Source: Asaia bogorensis (GTDB lineage: Bacteria > Pseudomonadota > Alphaproteobacteria > Reyranellales > Reyranellaceae). From it: a DNA stretch of 46,511 nucleotides. The stretch's first letter is position 1; the number at the start of each line of letters is the position of its first letter. This document shows, in pieces, positions 20,926 to 33,695 of this stretch. The notes under the pieces are model-generated. The model did not search any database and was not told the origin of the DNA. It was given only the letters and a program-made list of their open reading frames with translations. The DNA is taken from NCBI GenBank assembly GCA_945889625.1, contig CAMDCE010000041.1, positions 1 through 46,511 of the forward strand, given 5' to 3'. The translations under genes were made by a program, and so were the position numbers.

Positions 20926-22218
20926 CTATCCGATGACCACGTATTTGATCACGAACAGCACAGCGAGGATCGCCACTGCTGGATGCACATCGCGATAGCG
21001 CCCGGATACGAGTTTGATGCCGGCGTACGAAATGAAGCCGAAGGCGATGCCTTCGGCGATCGAGAAGGTGAAGGGCATGGCAATCGCCGTGATGACGGCC
21101 GGTGCCGCCTCGGTGATGTCGTCCCACTCGATTTCCGTGAGGCCGCGCGCCATCAGGCAGGCGACATAGAGCAGCGCCGGTGCCGTTGCATAGGCGGGAA
21201 TCGAGCCGGCAAGCGGGGCGACGAACAGTGCAAGAAGGAACAGCACGCCGACCGTCGCAGCGGTGAGGCCGGTGCGGCCGCCCGAGTTGATGCCCGCGGC
21301 GCTCTCGATATAGCTGGTCGTGGTCGAGGTGCCGACGGCGGCGCCGATCATCGCGGCGGAACTGTCGGCCACCAGCGCCTGGCGCAGGCGCGGAACGGTC
21401 CCGTCGGGCCGCATGAAGCCGCCGCGGTGGGCGAGCGCGATCAGGGTGCCTGTGTTGTCGAACAGGTCGACGAACAGGAAGGCGAAGACCACGGTGACCA
21501 GGCCCACGCTCAAGGCGCCGGCGAGGTCCATTTGCAGGAACACTGGCCCGATCGACGGCGGCATATCGAAGATGCCGGCGAACTTCTGGTGACCGGCAAT
21601 GATCGAAATAATGGTCACCACCAGGATGCCGATGATGACGCCGCCGATGACTCGTCGGTACTCCAGGGCCACAATAAGGGCAAAGCCCAGGACCGCCATC
21701 AGGACCGGCCAGCTCTTCAGGTTGCCGTGGGTGACCAGGGTCGCCGGGTCGCCGACGACGATGCCGGCGTTCTTGAGCGCGATCAGGGCGAGGAACAGCC
21801 CGATGCCGGCGGCGATCGCCATCTTGAGCGACTTGGGGATGGCGTTGACGATCCATTCCCGGATCGGCAGCACGCTGATGATGAAGAAGATGACGCCGGA
21901 GATGAACACGCAGCCCAGCGCCACCTGCCAGCTGATCTTCATGCCGCCGACCACGCCGAAGGCGAAGTAGGCGTTGAGCCCCATGCCGGGCGCGAGCGCG
22001 ATCGGGTAATTGGCGAGGAACGCCATCAGAAAGCAGCCGATGGCGGCAGCCACGCAGGTCGAAACGAACACGGCGCCGAATGGCATGCCGGCTTTGCTGA
22101 GGATGTCCGGATTGACGAAGATGATGTAGGCCATGGTCAGGAACGTCGTAATTCCCGCCACGACTTCGGTGCGCACGTTGGTCTTGTTCTCGCCCAGCTT
22201 GAACAGAGCTTCGAGCAT
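20926..22218 (-). CDS. NCS2 family (AzgA-like) purine permease
   Basis: Inner-membrane transporter (430 aa) of the nucleobase-cation symporter 2 family, AzgA-like branch, whose members import adenine, guanine or hypoxanthine with protons. The hallmark N-terminal segment is present (RTEVVAGITTFLTMAYII), as are ALAPGMGLNAYFAF near residue 85 and the second conserved region TSTTTSYIESAAG. About 12-14 hydrophobic spans are visible. The frame is open further upstream, but ATG 22218 with GGGAGAAG just before it gives the normal N-terminus MLEALFKLGENKTNV. It runs against all neighbours and splits a usually continuous plus-strand block. Substrate cannot be told from sequence. Confidence 0.9.
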   Translation of the reverse strand: MLEALFKLGENKTNVRTEVVAGITTFLTMAYIIFVNPDILSKAGMPFGAVFVSTCVAAAIGCFLMAFLANYPIALAPGMGLNAYFAFGVVGGMKISWQVALGCVFISGVIFFIISVLPIREWIVNAIPKSLKMAIAAGIGLFLALIALKNAGIVVGDPATLVTHGNLKSWPVLMAVLGFALIVALEYRRVIGGVIIGILVVTIISIIAGHQKFAGIFDMPPSIGPVFLQMDLAGALSVGLVTVVFAFLFVDLFDNTGTLIALAHRGGFMRPDGTVPRLRQALVADSSAAMIGAAVGTSTTTSYIESAAGINSGGRTGLTAATVGVLFLLALFVAPLAGSIPAYATAPALLYVACLMARGLTEIEWDDITEAAPAVITAIAMPFTFSIAEGIAFGFISYAGIKLVSGRYRDVHPAVAILAVLFVIKYVVIG

Positions 22219-22302
22219 GTTCTTCTCCCGCGGTCGATCTGCTGAGTGTGCGGGCATTGTCCTGTGCAAAACCAGTCGCGCCGGTGTCGTAAGGTGCCCG
22301 GT

Positions 22303-22331
22303 TTGCCTTTGGAAGGCCCGTTCCCTACAGT
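22303..22331 (+). promoter_or_regulatory. Predicted promoter of proS
   Basis: TTGCCT (22303-22308), a 17-base spacer and TACAGT (22326-22331) would start transcription near 22338, about 36 bases before proS. It fits the need for a new plus-strand promoter after the minus-strand permease gene. The permease's own promoter must lie in the same 155-base divergent region, but I see no clear pair for it. Confidence 0.5.
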
Positions 22332-22373
22332 CAGCGGCCACCCCCTAACACTCCGATCGAGGACCGATTCAGC

Positions 22374-23690
22374 ATGCGCATGAGCCAGTATTTCCTGCCG
22401 ACCATGAAGGAAAATCCGGCGGAAGCGCAGATCGTTTCTCATCGGCTGATGCTGCGTTCCGGCCTGGTCCGCCAGACCAGCGCCGGCATCTATGCCTGGC
22501 TGCCGCTGGGCTTGCGGGTGCTGAAGAACATCGAGCGCATCGTGCGCGAGGAGCAGAACGCCACCGGCGCCCAGGAAGTGCTGATGCCGACCATCCAGTC
22601 GGCCGATCTGTGGCGCGAGAGTGGCCGCTACGATGCCTATGGGGCGGAGATGCTGCGCATCAAGGATCGCCACGATCGCGAGATGCTGTTCGGCCCGACC
22701 AACGAGGAGGTGATCACGGTGCTGTTCCGCGACGGCGCCAGGAGCTACCGCGACCTGCCGAAGAATCTCTATCACATCCAGTGGAAGTTCCGCGACGAGG
22801 TGCGACCGCGCTTCGGCGTCATGCGCGGACGCGAGTTCCTGATGAAGGACAACTACTCCTTCGACATCGACAAGGCCGGCGCCACCCACTCCTACAACAA
22901 GATGTTCGTGGCCTATCTCAGGACCTTCGCGCGCATGGGCCTGAAGGCGATCCCTATGCGCGCCGACACCGGCCCGATCGGTGGCGATCTCAGCCATGAA
23001 TTCATCGTCCTGGCCGAGACCGGCGAGAGCGCCGTGTTCTGCCACAAGGGGCTGGTCGACAAGGACATTCTCAGCCGCAAGGTCGACTACGGGACCGATC
23101 TGCAGCCGATCGTCAACGAATGGACGTCGCTTTATGCCGCGACCGACGAGATGCACGACAAGGCGGCGTTCGAAAAAATCCCTGAAAACGAGCGGCTTGC
23201 CGCACGAGGGATCGAAGTCGGCCATATTTTCTACTTCGGGACCCAGTACTCCAAGCCGATGAACGCGGTTGTGACCGGCCCGGGCGGCGAGCAGATCACC
23301 GTCGAGATGGGCTCCTACGGTATCGGCGTGTCCCGCCTGGTGGGCGGCATCATCGAGGCGAGCCACGACGATGCCGGTATCGTCTGGCCGGAGTCGGTCG
23401 CGCCCTTCAAAGTCGCCATCCTGAACCTCAAGCCCGACGACGGCGCCGTCTCGGGCGCCTGCGTGAAGCTCTACGACGCCCTGCAGGCGAAAGGCGTCGA
23501 GGCATTGCACGACGACCGCGACCTGCGGCCCGGCGCCAAGTTCGCCGACATGGATCTGATCGGCACGCCCTGGCAGGTGATCGTGGGTCCCAAGGGGCTC
23601 GCGGCTGGCAAGGTCGAGCTCAAGAACCGCAAGACCGGCAACCGCGAGGAACTGCCGATCGACCAGATCGTCGCGCGGTTCGGCGGATGA
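22374..23690 (+). CDS. proS: Prolyl-tRNA synthetase
   Basis: Class II synthetase (438 aa) charging tRNA-Pro. Visible are the N-terminal RMSQYFLPT and [16 protein letters not shown], the [13 protein letters not shown] segment, motif 2 ([19 protein letters not shown]), and motif 3 with [14 protein letters not shown]. The anticodon-binding domain follows ([17 protein letters not shown]). At 438 residues it lacks the ~180-residue editing insertion of E. coli ProRS. This is the usual alphaproteobacterial form, which relies on separate deacylases to clear Ala-tRNA-Pro. ATG 22374 is taken as the start; ATG 22380 is possible. Confidence 0.96.
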   Translation: MRMSQYFLPTMKENPAEAQIVSHRLMLRSGLVRQTSAGIYAWLPLGLRVLKNIERIVREEQNATGAQEVLMPTIQSADLWRESGRYDAYGAEMLRIKDRHDREMLFGPTNEEVITVLFRDGARSYRDLPKNLYHIQWKFRDEVRPRFGVMRGREFLMKDNYSFDIDKAGATHSYNKMFVAYLRTFARMGLKAIPMRADTGPIGGDLSHEFIVLAETGESAVFCHKGLVDKDILSRKVDYGTDLQPIVNEWTSLYAATDEMHDKAAFEKIPENERLAARGIEVGHIFYFGTQYSKPMNAVVTGPGGEQITVEMGSYGIGVSRLVGGIIEASHDDAGIVWPESVAPFKVAILNLKPDDGAVSGACVKLYDALQAKGVEALHDDRDLRPGAKFADMDLIGTPWQVIVGPKGLAAGKVELKNRKTGNREELPIDQIVARFGG

Positions 23691-23693
23691 TCA

Positions 23694-23829
23694 CCCTCCC
23701 CATTCATATGGGGAGGTGTCAGCGCCTGACGCTGACGGAGGGGTCATGGGCCCCAGCCTTGTTGTGGCTCATGACTCCTCCGCCCGCGATTACGCGGGCA
23801 TCTCCCCCGCAGGCGGGGGAGGAGGCTTA
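23694..23829 (+). repeat. Run of five hairpins in the proS-lolC gap (REP-like mosaic)
   Basis: Five separate perfect or near-perfect inverted repeats follow one another in 127 bases. They are: CCTCCCCAT/ATGGGGAGG (23695-23716); GTCAGCG/CGCTGAC (23718-23736); a 12-bp stem with one G-T pair (23737-23748 with 23770-23781) that encloses AGCC/GGCT; GCCCGCG/CGCGGGC (23782-23799); and CTCCCCC/GGGGGAG (23802-23821). No open frame of note lies here. The build resembles dispersed intergenic palindromic elements of alphaproteobacterial genomes. Family membership needs copies elsewhere in the genome. Confidence 0.7.
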
Positions 23830-23830
23830 A

Positions 23831-25144
23831 GTGGCCTTCGCCGCCGTCGAGCGCCTGATCGCCTTCCGTTATCTGCGGGCCCGCCGCGAGGAGGGCTTCA
23901 TCTCGGTGATCGCCGGTTTCTCGCTGGTCGGCATCGCGTTGGGCGTCGCCACATTGATCGTCGTCATGTCGGTGATGAACGGCTTTCGCATCGAAATGCT
24001 GCGACAGATGTCGAGCATCAGCGGCCAGCTCGGCGTGCAGGGTAGTCGCGGCGGGCTGGAGGCCACGCCCGACCTGCTGTCGCGCATCAGGGCTGTCCCG
24101 GGCGTCGTGACGGCCACGCCCTCGGCCGAGGGCCAGATCATGGCGGTGGTGGGCGATCGCGTGCGCGGGGTGCTGCTGCGCGGCATGATGCCGGACGATT
24201 TCCGCGCCCGCGCGCCGTTGGCGGCGGCGATCGACGGACCGCCGGCATTGCGCGAGCGCTACCGCGGCCTGTGTCGTGGCGAAGACGACAAGCCGATCGA
24301 TTGGGGCACCTTGAAGGGCTTCGGCGATGACTTCACGGTGGCCATCGGGCGGCGATTTGCCGACTTGATGGGCCTCAAGGTCGGTGACCGCATCCAGCTC
24401 GTGTCTCCGGTATCGGTGGCCACGCCGCTCGGCGTCATGCCGCGGTCGGCGTCGGCGCGCGTCTCGGCGATCTTCTGCGCCGGCATGTACGACTACGACG
24501 CCAACTTCGTGTACGCGCCGATGGTCGACGTCCAGCGCATGCTCGATTTCGGCAACAAGGTATCGACCATCGAGGTTTTCGTGAACGATACGGCTTCGCT
24601 TGGCACCGTGCGCCGGCTGGTGACCCAGGCGGTTGGCCTGCAAGGCTGGGTGTTCGACTGGTTTCAGGCCAATGCGGGCTTCTTTGCCGCCATCCAGGCC
24701 CAGACCAACGTGATGTTCCTGGTGTTGACCATGATCGTGCTGGTGGCCGCCTTCAATATCGTCTCCAGCCTGGTCATGCTGGTGCGTACCAAGACTGCCG
24801 ACATCGCCATCCTGCGCACCATGGGGGCGACCCGCGGCGCCATCTTGCGCCTCTTCCTGATCGACGGCCTGGCGATCGGCGGGGTGGGGATCATCATCGG
24901 CGTCGTTCTGGGGCTTGCCTTCGCCGACAACATCGAAGCGATCCGGCAGTGGTTGCAGCACACGTTCGGTCTCGTACTGTTCGACGAGACGCTTTACCTG
25001 CTGGCCGAGATGCCCTCGCATATCGAATGGATGGAAGTGGCGGCAATTGCCGGCATGGCGCTGGTCTTTGCACTTGCCGCCTCGCTCTATCCGGCGGCGC
25101 GCGCCTCGCGTTTCGATCCGGTCGAGGGCCTGCGCCGTGAGTGA
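23831..25144 (+). CDS. lolC: Lipoprotein-releasing ABC transporter permease, LolC/E type (first copy)
   Basis: Inner-membrane permease (437 aa) that extracts mature lipoproteins from the inner membrane and hands them to LolA. One N-terminal transmembrane helix (about 22-45) is followed by a periplasmic MacB-like domain. Three C-terminal FtsX-type helices follow from about residue 290, with the coupling segment [19 protein letters not shown]. The N-terminus AFRYLRARREEGFISVIAGFS is typical of LolC/LolE. The start is GTG 23831, with AGGAGG five bases upstream; that site overlaps the last hairpin of the repeat before it. It overlaps the next permease gene by 8 bases. Confidence 0.9.
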   Translation: MAFAAVERLIAFRYLRARREEGFISVIAGFSLVGIALGVATLIVVMSVMNGFRIEMLRQMSSISGQLGVQGSRGGLEATPDLLSRIRAVPGVVTATPSAEGQIMAVVGDRVRGVLLRGMMPDDFRARAPLAAAIDGPPALRERYRGLCRGEDDKPIDWGTLKGFGDDFTVAIGRRFADLMGLKVGDRIQLVSPVSVATPLGVMPRSASARVSAIFCAGMYDYDANFVYAPMVDVQRMLDFGNKVSTIEVFVNDTASLGTVRRLVTQAVGLQGWVFDWFQANAGFFAAIQAQTNVMFLVLTMIVLVAAFNIVSSLVMLVRTKTADIAILRTMGATRGAILRLFLIDGLAIGGVGIIIGVVLGLAFADNIEAIRQWLQHTFGLVLFDETLYLLAEMPSHIEWMEVAAIAGMALVFALAASLYPAARASRFDPVEGLRRE

Positions 25145-26396
25145 TCAAGCGCAAGCCGTCGAACGCTGGCTCGCCTGGCGCTATCTCGCGACCCGCCAGC
25201 GCGAAGGCTTCGTCTCCTTCATCGCCATCTTCTCGCTGATCGGCGTGGCGCTGGGCGTGGCGACCCTGATCGTCGTGTTGTCGGTCATGGGCGGCTTCCG
25301 CGAGCAGCTGATTGGCCGCCTGATCGGCATGAATGGCCACATCGTGATCACGGCGCGCGGCGGCATGGTGCAGGCCACAACCGAGCTCGTGGCTGCGTTG
25401 CGCGCCGTGCCGGAGGTAAAGGCCGTCCGCCTCACGCTGGAGCGGCAGGCGCTGGTGAGCGCCAATGGCCAGACCCGCGGAGCGATGTTGCGCGGCGTGC
25501 GCCTCGAGGATCTGCTGTCGCGCGACATCGTCACCAAGAACATCATTCACGGCGAGCTTGGCGCCTTCGACACCAAGCCCGGCGTGGTGATCGGCGAAAG
25601 GCTTCGACAGGCGTTGAACCTGCGCGCCGGCGATATGATCACGCTGGTCACGCATCGGCTGAATGAAAGCGGCACGATCGCGCCGCGCTATACCGACTAC
25701 CCGGTGCTGGCGAGCTTCCTCAGCCGGCGTTACGAGTTCGATTCGGCGCTGGTCTTCATACCGCTTCAGATGCTGCAGGAGGATCTCGAATACGGACTGC
25801 GTACCGTAAGCTCGATCGATCTTGAAGTGGCTGACCCCGCCCAAGCGCCGCGAATCGCCGAAGCCATCCGCAGGGCACTGGGTCGAGACGATCTCAGGGT
25901 GTCGCATTGGCTGGGCCTCAATGCCCGCTTCGTCGGCGCCCTGCAGGTTGAGCGGGTGATGATGTTCATCATCCTCTCCCTGATCGTGCTGGTGGCGGCC
26001 ATGAACGTGGTCGCGAGTTTCACCATGCTGGTGCGCGTCAAGCGCGGCAGCATTGCCATCTTGCGCACCATGGGTGCGGGGCCGGGCACCATCGTGCGCG
26101 CCTTTTTCCTGGCCGCCGCTGCCGTCGGTCTGGCCGGCACGGCAATCGGCACGGCGCTCGGCCTGCTGGTTTGCGCCAACATGCCGAGCATCGCCAGGCT
26201 GCTGTCGACAATCACCGGTGCGGCCGGCGGTGGCGGCGCCGAGGTCGATTTCATCACCTCCATGCCGGTGCGCATGCAGGCGGTCGAGGTGCTTTCGGTC
26301 ATCGCCATTGCCGTGCTGCTGTCGCTGGCGGCGGCAGCCTATCCGGCATGGCGCAGCGCCAGGATCGAACCGATCGAAGGATTGCGCCATGAGTGA
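25137..26396 (+). CDS. lolE: Lipoprotein-releasing ABC transporter permease, LolC/E type (second copy)
   Basis: Second permease of the same family (419 aa), clearly paralogous to its neighbour: [20 protein letters not shown] at the N-terminus, and [19 protein letters not shown] before the last helices. It has the same four-helix layout with a large periplasmic loop. With the first copy it should form the heterodimeric membrane part of a LolCDE complex. Which copy is functionally LolC and which LolE cannot be settled by eye; the symbols follow gene order. The GTG start (25137) lies inside the end of the first copy, and the end overlaps lolD by 8 bases. Confidence 0.87.
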   Translation: MSDQAQAVERWLAWRYLATRQREGFVSFIAIFSLIGVALGVATLIVVLSVMGGFREQLIGRLIGMNGHIVITARGGMVQATTELVAALRAVPEVKAVRLTLERQALVSANGQTRGAMLRGVRLEDLLSRDIVTKNIIHGELGAFDTKPGVVIGERLRQALNLRAGDMITLVTHRLNESGTIAPRYTDYPVLASFLSRRYEFDSALVFIPLQMLQEDLEYGLRTVSSIDLEVADPAQAPRIAEAIRRALGRDDLRVSHWLGLNARFVGALQVERVMMFIILSLIVLVAAMNVVASFTMLVRVKRGSIAILRTMGAGPGTIVRAFFLAAAAVGLAGTAIGTALGLLVCANMPSIARLLSTITGAAGGGGAEVDFITSMPVRMQAVEVLSVIAIAVLLSLAAAAYPAWRSARIEPIEGLRHE

Positions 26397-27072
26397 CGTG
26401 CCATTCCCGCTCGCGCTGCGCGGCATCGAGCGCACCTTCGTGCAGGGCGACCGTCGCCTCGAGGTGCTGCGCGGCGTGTCGCTCGACTTGCGCGCCGGCG
26501 AGATCGTCGCCCTGGTCGGACAATCGGGCAGCGGCAAGTCGACCCTGCTGCATATCGCGGGATTGCTGGAACGGCCGGACGGCGGCGACGTCGTCGTCGA
26601 TGGCAAGTCGGCCGGGGCGCTGGGCGACCGGCCGCGCACTGTATTGCGCCGGCAGTTCCTGGGCTTTGTCTACCAGTACCATCATCTCCTGCCGGAATTC
26701 TCGGCACTGGAGAACGTCATGCTGCCGCAGATGCTAAATGGCCTGTCGCGCCGCGAGGCCAAGCGGCGCGCGGCAGAGTTGCTCGCCATGGTCCAGCTCC
26801 GCGACCGCAGCGATCATCGGCCCGGACGTCTGTCCGGCGGCGAGCAGCAGCGCGTGGCCATTGCCCGGGCTGTGGCCAATGCGCCGCGCGTGCTGCTGGC
26901 CGACGAGCCGACAGGCAATCTCGATGCCTCGACAGCCGACACCGTGTTCCGGCAATTGCTGGCCCTGGTGCGGGAAACCGGCATGGCGGCGCTGGTCGCC
27001 ACCCACAATCATGACCTCGCAGCACGCATGGATCGCACGGTCACGCTCAAGGACGGTGTATTGTCCTCCTGA
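26389..27072 (+). CDS. lolD: Lipoprotein-releasing ABC transporter ATP-binding protein LolD
   Basis: Cytoplasmic ATPase (227 aa) that powers lipoprotein release by the LolC/E permeases. Walker [10 protein letters not shown] (near residue 45), a Q-loop region with [18 protein letters not shown] (typical of the LolD/MacB group), the signature [14 protein letters not shown], Walker [13 protein letters not shown] and the switch His in VATHNHD are all present. The start ATG 26389 lies within the last codons of lolE. dnaE follows after 31 bases. Confidence 0.94.
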   Translation: MSDVPFPLALRGIERTFVQGDRRLEVLRGVSLDLRAGEIVALVGQSGSGKSTLLHIAGLLERPDGGDVVVDGKSAGALGDRPRTVLRRQFLGFVYQYHHLLPEFSALENVMLPQMLNGLSRREAKRRAAELLAMVQLRDRSDHRPGRLSGGEQQRVAIARAVANAPRVLLADEPTGNLDASTADTVFRQLLALVRETGMAALVATHNHDLAARMDRTVTLKDGVLSS

Positions 27073-27103
27073 CAGTCCACAGGCCGGAGCGCGATGATGG
27101 CCC

Positions 27104-30546
<3,443 letters not shown>

Positions 30547-30550
<4 letters not shown>

Positions 30551-31557
30551 GCCGCCAGCCTGGCCTGTTCGAGGCCTCTAGTCCGCTCAAGTGGCGCGCG
30601 CCGATGGCAGGCGACGTCAAGTCGGCGGCGGACTCGCCCTTGCTGCAGGCGCCGCTGCTGCCGAACGAGATCCGGCTCGGCACCTCGTCGTGGTTCTTCC
30701 CCGGTTGGCGCGGCCTGGTTTACGAGGGCGTCCATCCGCAGACGGCGCTCAGCAAGAAAGGCCTCGCGGTCTATGCGCAGATCCCGTTGCTGCGAACGGT
30801 GAGCCTCGACCGGACCTTCTACGCGCCGATCTCGACGGTCGAGTACGCCCGCTACGCCAGCCAGGTGCCGGGCGATTTCAGTTTCGTGGTGAAGGCGCCG
30901 GCACTGGTCTGTGACGCTTCGATCCGCGACGAGACGGGCAGGGGCAAGGTCGCCAACCCACACTTCCTTGATGCCGCCATCGCCGCCCGCGAATTCGTCG
31001 TACCCTGCCTCGAGGGATTGGGCGGCAAGGCAGGCCCGCTGGTCTTCCAGGTCTCGCCGCTGCCACGCGGCCTGGTCGAGGAAGCGGCGACCTTGATCGA
31101 GCGGTTGGCCGCTTTCTTCGCCGCCTTGCCGCAAGAACTGGGCAAGCAGCGGCCGCTCTATGCCCTGGAACTGCGCAATTCAGAGCTGCTGACGCCCCGC
31201 CTGATGCGCATGCTGTCGAGCGCCGGCGTCCGCTATTGCGTCGGACTGCACGATCGCATGCCGGAGGTCGAACGTCAGGAAGCGGCGCTCAAGGCGCTGG
31301 ATGGCGGGCAGCCGGGCGACCTGGTGGTGCGCTGGAACCTGCACCGCGGCTTCCTCTACCAAACCGCCAAGCAGCGTTACGAGCCGTTCGACAAATTGGT
31401 CGATGAGGACACCGAAACCCGGCGGATCCTGGCCCGCATGGCCGCCGCGGCCTTCAAGGCCAAGCGCCGGGTCTGGATCACCGCCAATAACAAGGCCGAG
31501 GGCAGCGCGCCCCTGTCGCTTCTCAAGCTGGCCGAGGAGATCTCCGGACAGCTTTGA
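30547..31557 (+). CDS. DUF72 domain-containing protein
   Basis: Protein of the DUF72 (YecE-like) family (336 aa), a predicted TIM-barrel fold of unknown activity. Recognisable parts are RLGTSSWFFPGW near residue 42, where the barrel starts, then SLDRTFYAPISTVEYARYASQVPGDF (cited as two adjacent blocks), FVVKAPAL, and the C-terminal VWITANNKAEGSAPLSLLKL. The start is a TTG that overlaps the dnaE stop (TTGA), with GGAGG four bases before it. ATG 30604 is an alternative that would drop 19 residues. The first residues are polar and low in conservation. Co-transcription with dnaE is likely. Confidence 0.82.
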
Positions 31558-31576
31558 TCGCCGGGGGTGGTGAAAA

Positions 31577-31664
31577 GTGAGACCAAACGGGCCAAAGTGC
31601 CGATGCCATCGGCATCGGATTAGTCTCACTCCCGTGAGACCAGTGCGAGGCGTCGGTGAGACCA
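31577..31664 (+). promoter_or_regulatory. GTGAGACC box cluster and hairpins upstream of rpsB
   Basis: GTGAGACCA occurs three times in the same direction (31577-31585, 31634-31642, 31656-31664), and GTGAGAC once inverted (31623-31629). The inverted copy and the second direct copy make a 7-bp hairpin with a TCCC loop. An 8-bp hairpin CCGATGCC/GGCATCGG lies just before it (31600-31618). The last two direct copies are 22 bases apart, about two helical turns, and end about 20 bases before the -35 box of the rpsB promoter. This could be an operator array, or the hairpins could end the dnaE transcript, though no T-run is seen. Confidence 0.4.
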
Positions 31665-31685
31665 TGCGCGCCTAACCTATTGATT

Positions 31686-31714
31686 TTGCTAGCACTTGCA
31701 TTGGGAGGCATAAA
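31686..31714 (+). promoter_or_regulatory. Predicted promoter of rpsB operon
   Basis: TTGCTA (31686-31691), a 17-base spacer and CATAAA (31709-31714) place a start near 31721. This leaves an untranslated leader of about 118 bases before rpsB. The leader contains a GTCCTC/GAGGAC hairpin with an ATTC loop (31786-31801). A long structured leader would suit feedback control by ribosomal protein S2, which is known for rpsB in E. coli but only inferred here. Confidence 0.5.
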
Positions 31715-31838
31715 CCCCTAGAACCACGCCCATCTCGCACGCGGGTTTGCGGTCGACGGGGAGACATCCCGCCGCTCGCTCCGGTGTCCTCATTCGAGGA
31801 CGACGCCCGCGGAGGCCCAACCGGAAAAGGAGAGCGGC

Positions 31839-32624
31839 ATGGCTATGCCGACATTCACGATGCGTCAGTTGCTGGAAGCGGGTGTCCATTTCGGGCACCA
31901 CACCCGGCGTTGGAACCCCAAGATGAAGCCGTACCTGTTCGGGGTGCGCAACGGGGTCCATATCATCGACCTCACCAAGACCGTGCCGCTGCTCGAACAG
32001 GCGCTGCTGCAGATTCGCCAGGTCGTGTCGAACGGCGGGCGTGTGCTGTTCGTCGGCACCAAGGCGGCAGCGTCCGAGCGCGTCGCCGAGGCGGCCAAGC
32101 GCTGCGGCCAATATTACGTCAACCACCGCTGGCTGGGCGGCATGATCACCAACTGGCAGACCATCTCTGCCTCGATCAAGCGCCTGCGCGAGCTCGACGA
32201 TCGCCTAAAGGGCGAGGTCGTGGGCCTCACCAAGAAGGAGCAGCTTGATCTCACCCGCGAGCGCGACAAGCTCGAGCGGTCGCTGGGCGGCATCAAGGAA
32301 ATGGGCGGCACGCCCGACATGCTGTTTATCATCGACACCAACAAGGAGGCGATCGCGGTCCTGGAAGCGCGCAAGCGTGGCATTCCGATTGCGGCGGTCC
32401 TCGACAGCAACTCAGATCCCGACGGCATCGATTTCCCCATGCCAGGCAACGACGACGCTATCCGCGCTGTTTCACTCTATTGCGATCTGGTGGCGGGCGC
32501 CTGCCTCGACGGTATCCGTGCCGAGATCGCGGCTACGGGTGGCGACGTCGGCGAGCTCACCGAGCCGCCGGCCGAGGAAGTTCCTGCCGCTGCCGAAGGC
32601 ACCCCGACGGCACCGGCCGAGTAA
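31839..32624 (+). CDS. rpsB: 30S ribosomal protein S2
   Basis: Small-subunit ribosomal protein (261 aa) on the back of the 30S head-body junction, needed for S1 binding. The signature is clear: [20 protein letters not shown] (residues 8-27), [14 protein letters not shown], then WLGGMITNW and [15 protein letters not shown]. After residue 230 there is an acidic, Pro/Ala/Glu-rich tail ([12 protein letters not shown]) common in alphaproteobacteria. AAGGAG lies 6 bases before ATG 31839; a second ATG two codons on is possible. First gene of the rpsB-tsf-pyrH-frr cluster. Confidence 0.98.
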   Translation: MAMPTFTMRQLLEAGVHFGHHTRRWNPKMKPYLFGVRNGVHIIDLTKTVPLLEQALLQIRQVVSNGGRVLFVGTKAAASERVAEAAKRCGQYYVNHRWLGGMITNWQTISASIKRLRELDDRLKGEVVGLTKKEQLDLTRERDKLERSLGGIKEMGGTPDMLFIIDTNKEAIAVLEARKRGIPIAAVLDSNSDPDGIDFPMPGNDDAIRAVSLYCDLVAGACLDGIRAEIAATGGDVGELTEPPAEEVPAAAEGTPTAPAE

Positions 32625-32653
32625 GCCGGGCCCTCTTCGAAAAGAATTGAACG

Positions 32654-32680
32654 GGGCCGGTCGGAAGACCGGCCCTTCTC
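32654..32680 (+). terminator. Attenuator-like hairpin between rpsB and tsf
   Basis: A perfect 9-bp GC-rich stem (32654-32662 with 32667-32675) closes a GGAA loop and is followed by TTCTC. It lies in the 75-base gap between rpsB and tsf. The T-run is short, so partial termination is likely, which would let S2 and EF-Ts be made in different amounts from one transcript. Confidence 0.6.
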
Positions 32681-32699
32681 GCACCAAACGGAGCAGAGC

Positions 32700-33626
32700 A
32701 TGGCTGAGATCACCGCTTCCCTGGTCAAGGAGCTGCGCGAGAAGACCGGCGCAGGCATGATGGATTGCAAGAAGGCGCTGGGCGAAGTCCAGGGCGACCT
32801 CGAGAAGGCGGTCGACTGGCTGCGCACCAAGGGTCTGTCGGCAGCCGCCAAGAAAGCCGGCCGCGTGGCGGCTGAAGGCCTGGTCGGCGTCGTCACCGGC
32901 GGCAACCGTGGCGCTGTCGTCGAAGTCAATGCCGAGACCGACTTCGTCGGGCGCAACGAGACCTTCCAGAAGTTCGTCGCCACCACGACCCGCATCGCGC
33001 TCGATACCGGCGGCGACATGACCAAGATCGCGTCAGCACCTTTTCCGGGTAGCGGCCGCGACGTCCAGGGCGAACTCACCAACATGATCGCCACCATCGG
33101 CGAGAACATGTCGCTCCGCCGCACCGCCACGATTTCGGTATCGGATGGCGTAGTGGCTGCCTACATGCACGGCGCGGTGGCGCCGGACCTTGGCAAGATC
33201 GGCGTGCTGGTGGCGCTGGAGTCGACCGGCGACAAGGCCAAGCTCGGCGCACTCGCCAAGCAGCTCGCCATGCACGTGGCCGCAGCCAACCCGCAGTCGC
33301 TGAGCGTTGCCGATCTCGACCAGGCCGCGATCGAACGCGAGCGCGCGGTGCTGGCCGAGAAGGCGGGCCAAAGCGGCAAGGCAGCCGACATCATCGCCAA
33401 GATGGTCGAGGGCGGCTTGCGCAAGTTCCATCAGGAAGTCGTCCTGCTCGAACAGCTCTTTGTCATCGACGGCAAGAGCCGGGTCTCGAAGGTGGTCGAC
33501 GAGGCCGCCAAGCAGGTCGGCGCGCCGGTCCGACTGGCGGGCTTCGTGCGCTTCGCTTTGGGCGAGGGAATCGAGAAGAAATCCGAAGATTTTGCGGCCG
33601 AGGTGGCTGCTCAGCTCAAGAAGTAG
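32700..33626 (+). CDS. tsf: Elongation factor Ts
   Basis: Nucleotide exchange factor (308 aa) that recycles EF-Tu from its GDP form during translation. The UBA-like N-terminal domain has [18 protein letters not shown] (residues 10-27), followed by the [10 protein letters not shown] core motif that contacts EF-Tu. Two alpha/beta subdomains and a coiled-coil-like hairpin follow; the C-terminus includes [12 protein letters not shown]. Length and layout match E. coli EF-Ts of the long type. GGAG stands 6 bases before the ATG. Confidence 0.98.
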   Translation: MAEITASLVKELREKTGAGMMDCKKALGEVQGDLEKAVDWLRTKGLSAAAKKAGRVAAEGLVGVVTGGNRGAVVEVNAETDFVGRNETFQKFVATTTRIALDTGGDMTKIASAPFPGSGRDVQGELTNMIATIGENMSLRRTATISVSDGVVAAYMHGAVAPDLGKIGVLVALESTGDKAKLGALAKQLAMHVAAANPQSLSVADLDQAAIERERAVLAEKAGQSGKAADIIAKMVEGGLRKFHQEVVLLEQLFVIDGKSRVSKVVDEAAKQVGAPVRLAGFVRFALGEGIEKKSEDFAAEVAAQLKK

Positions 33627-33695
33627 TATGAAATCCGCGTCGGTGTGCGGGTGTAGGACCCGGGCCGCCCAAGGAAACGTACCCAGGGGCAAGTG

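Noticed and set aside
22219..22373. Purine riboswitch ahead of the permease gene
   Set aside because: The leader is short, with no three-way junction or the conserved loop sequences of the purine aptamer.
23694..23829. Hairpin array as a CRISPR or integron site
   Set aside because: The five hairpins differ from each other in sequence and length, with no identical repeats, no spacers and no integrase or cas gene nearby.
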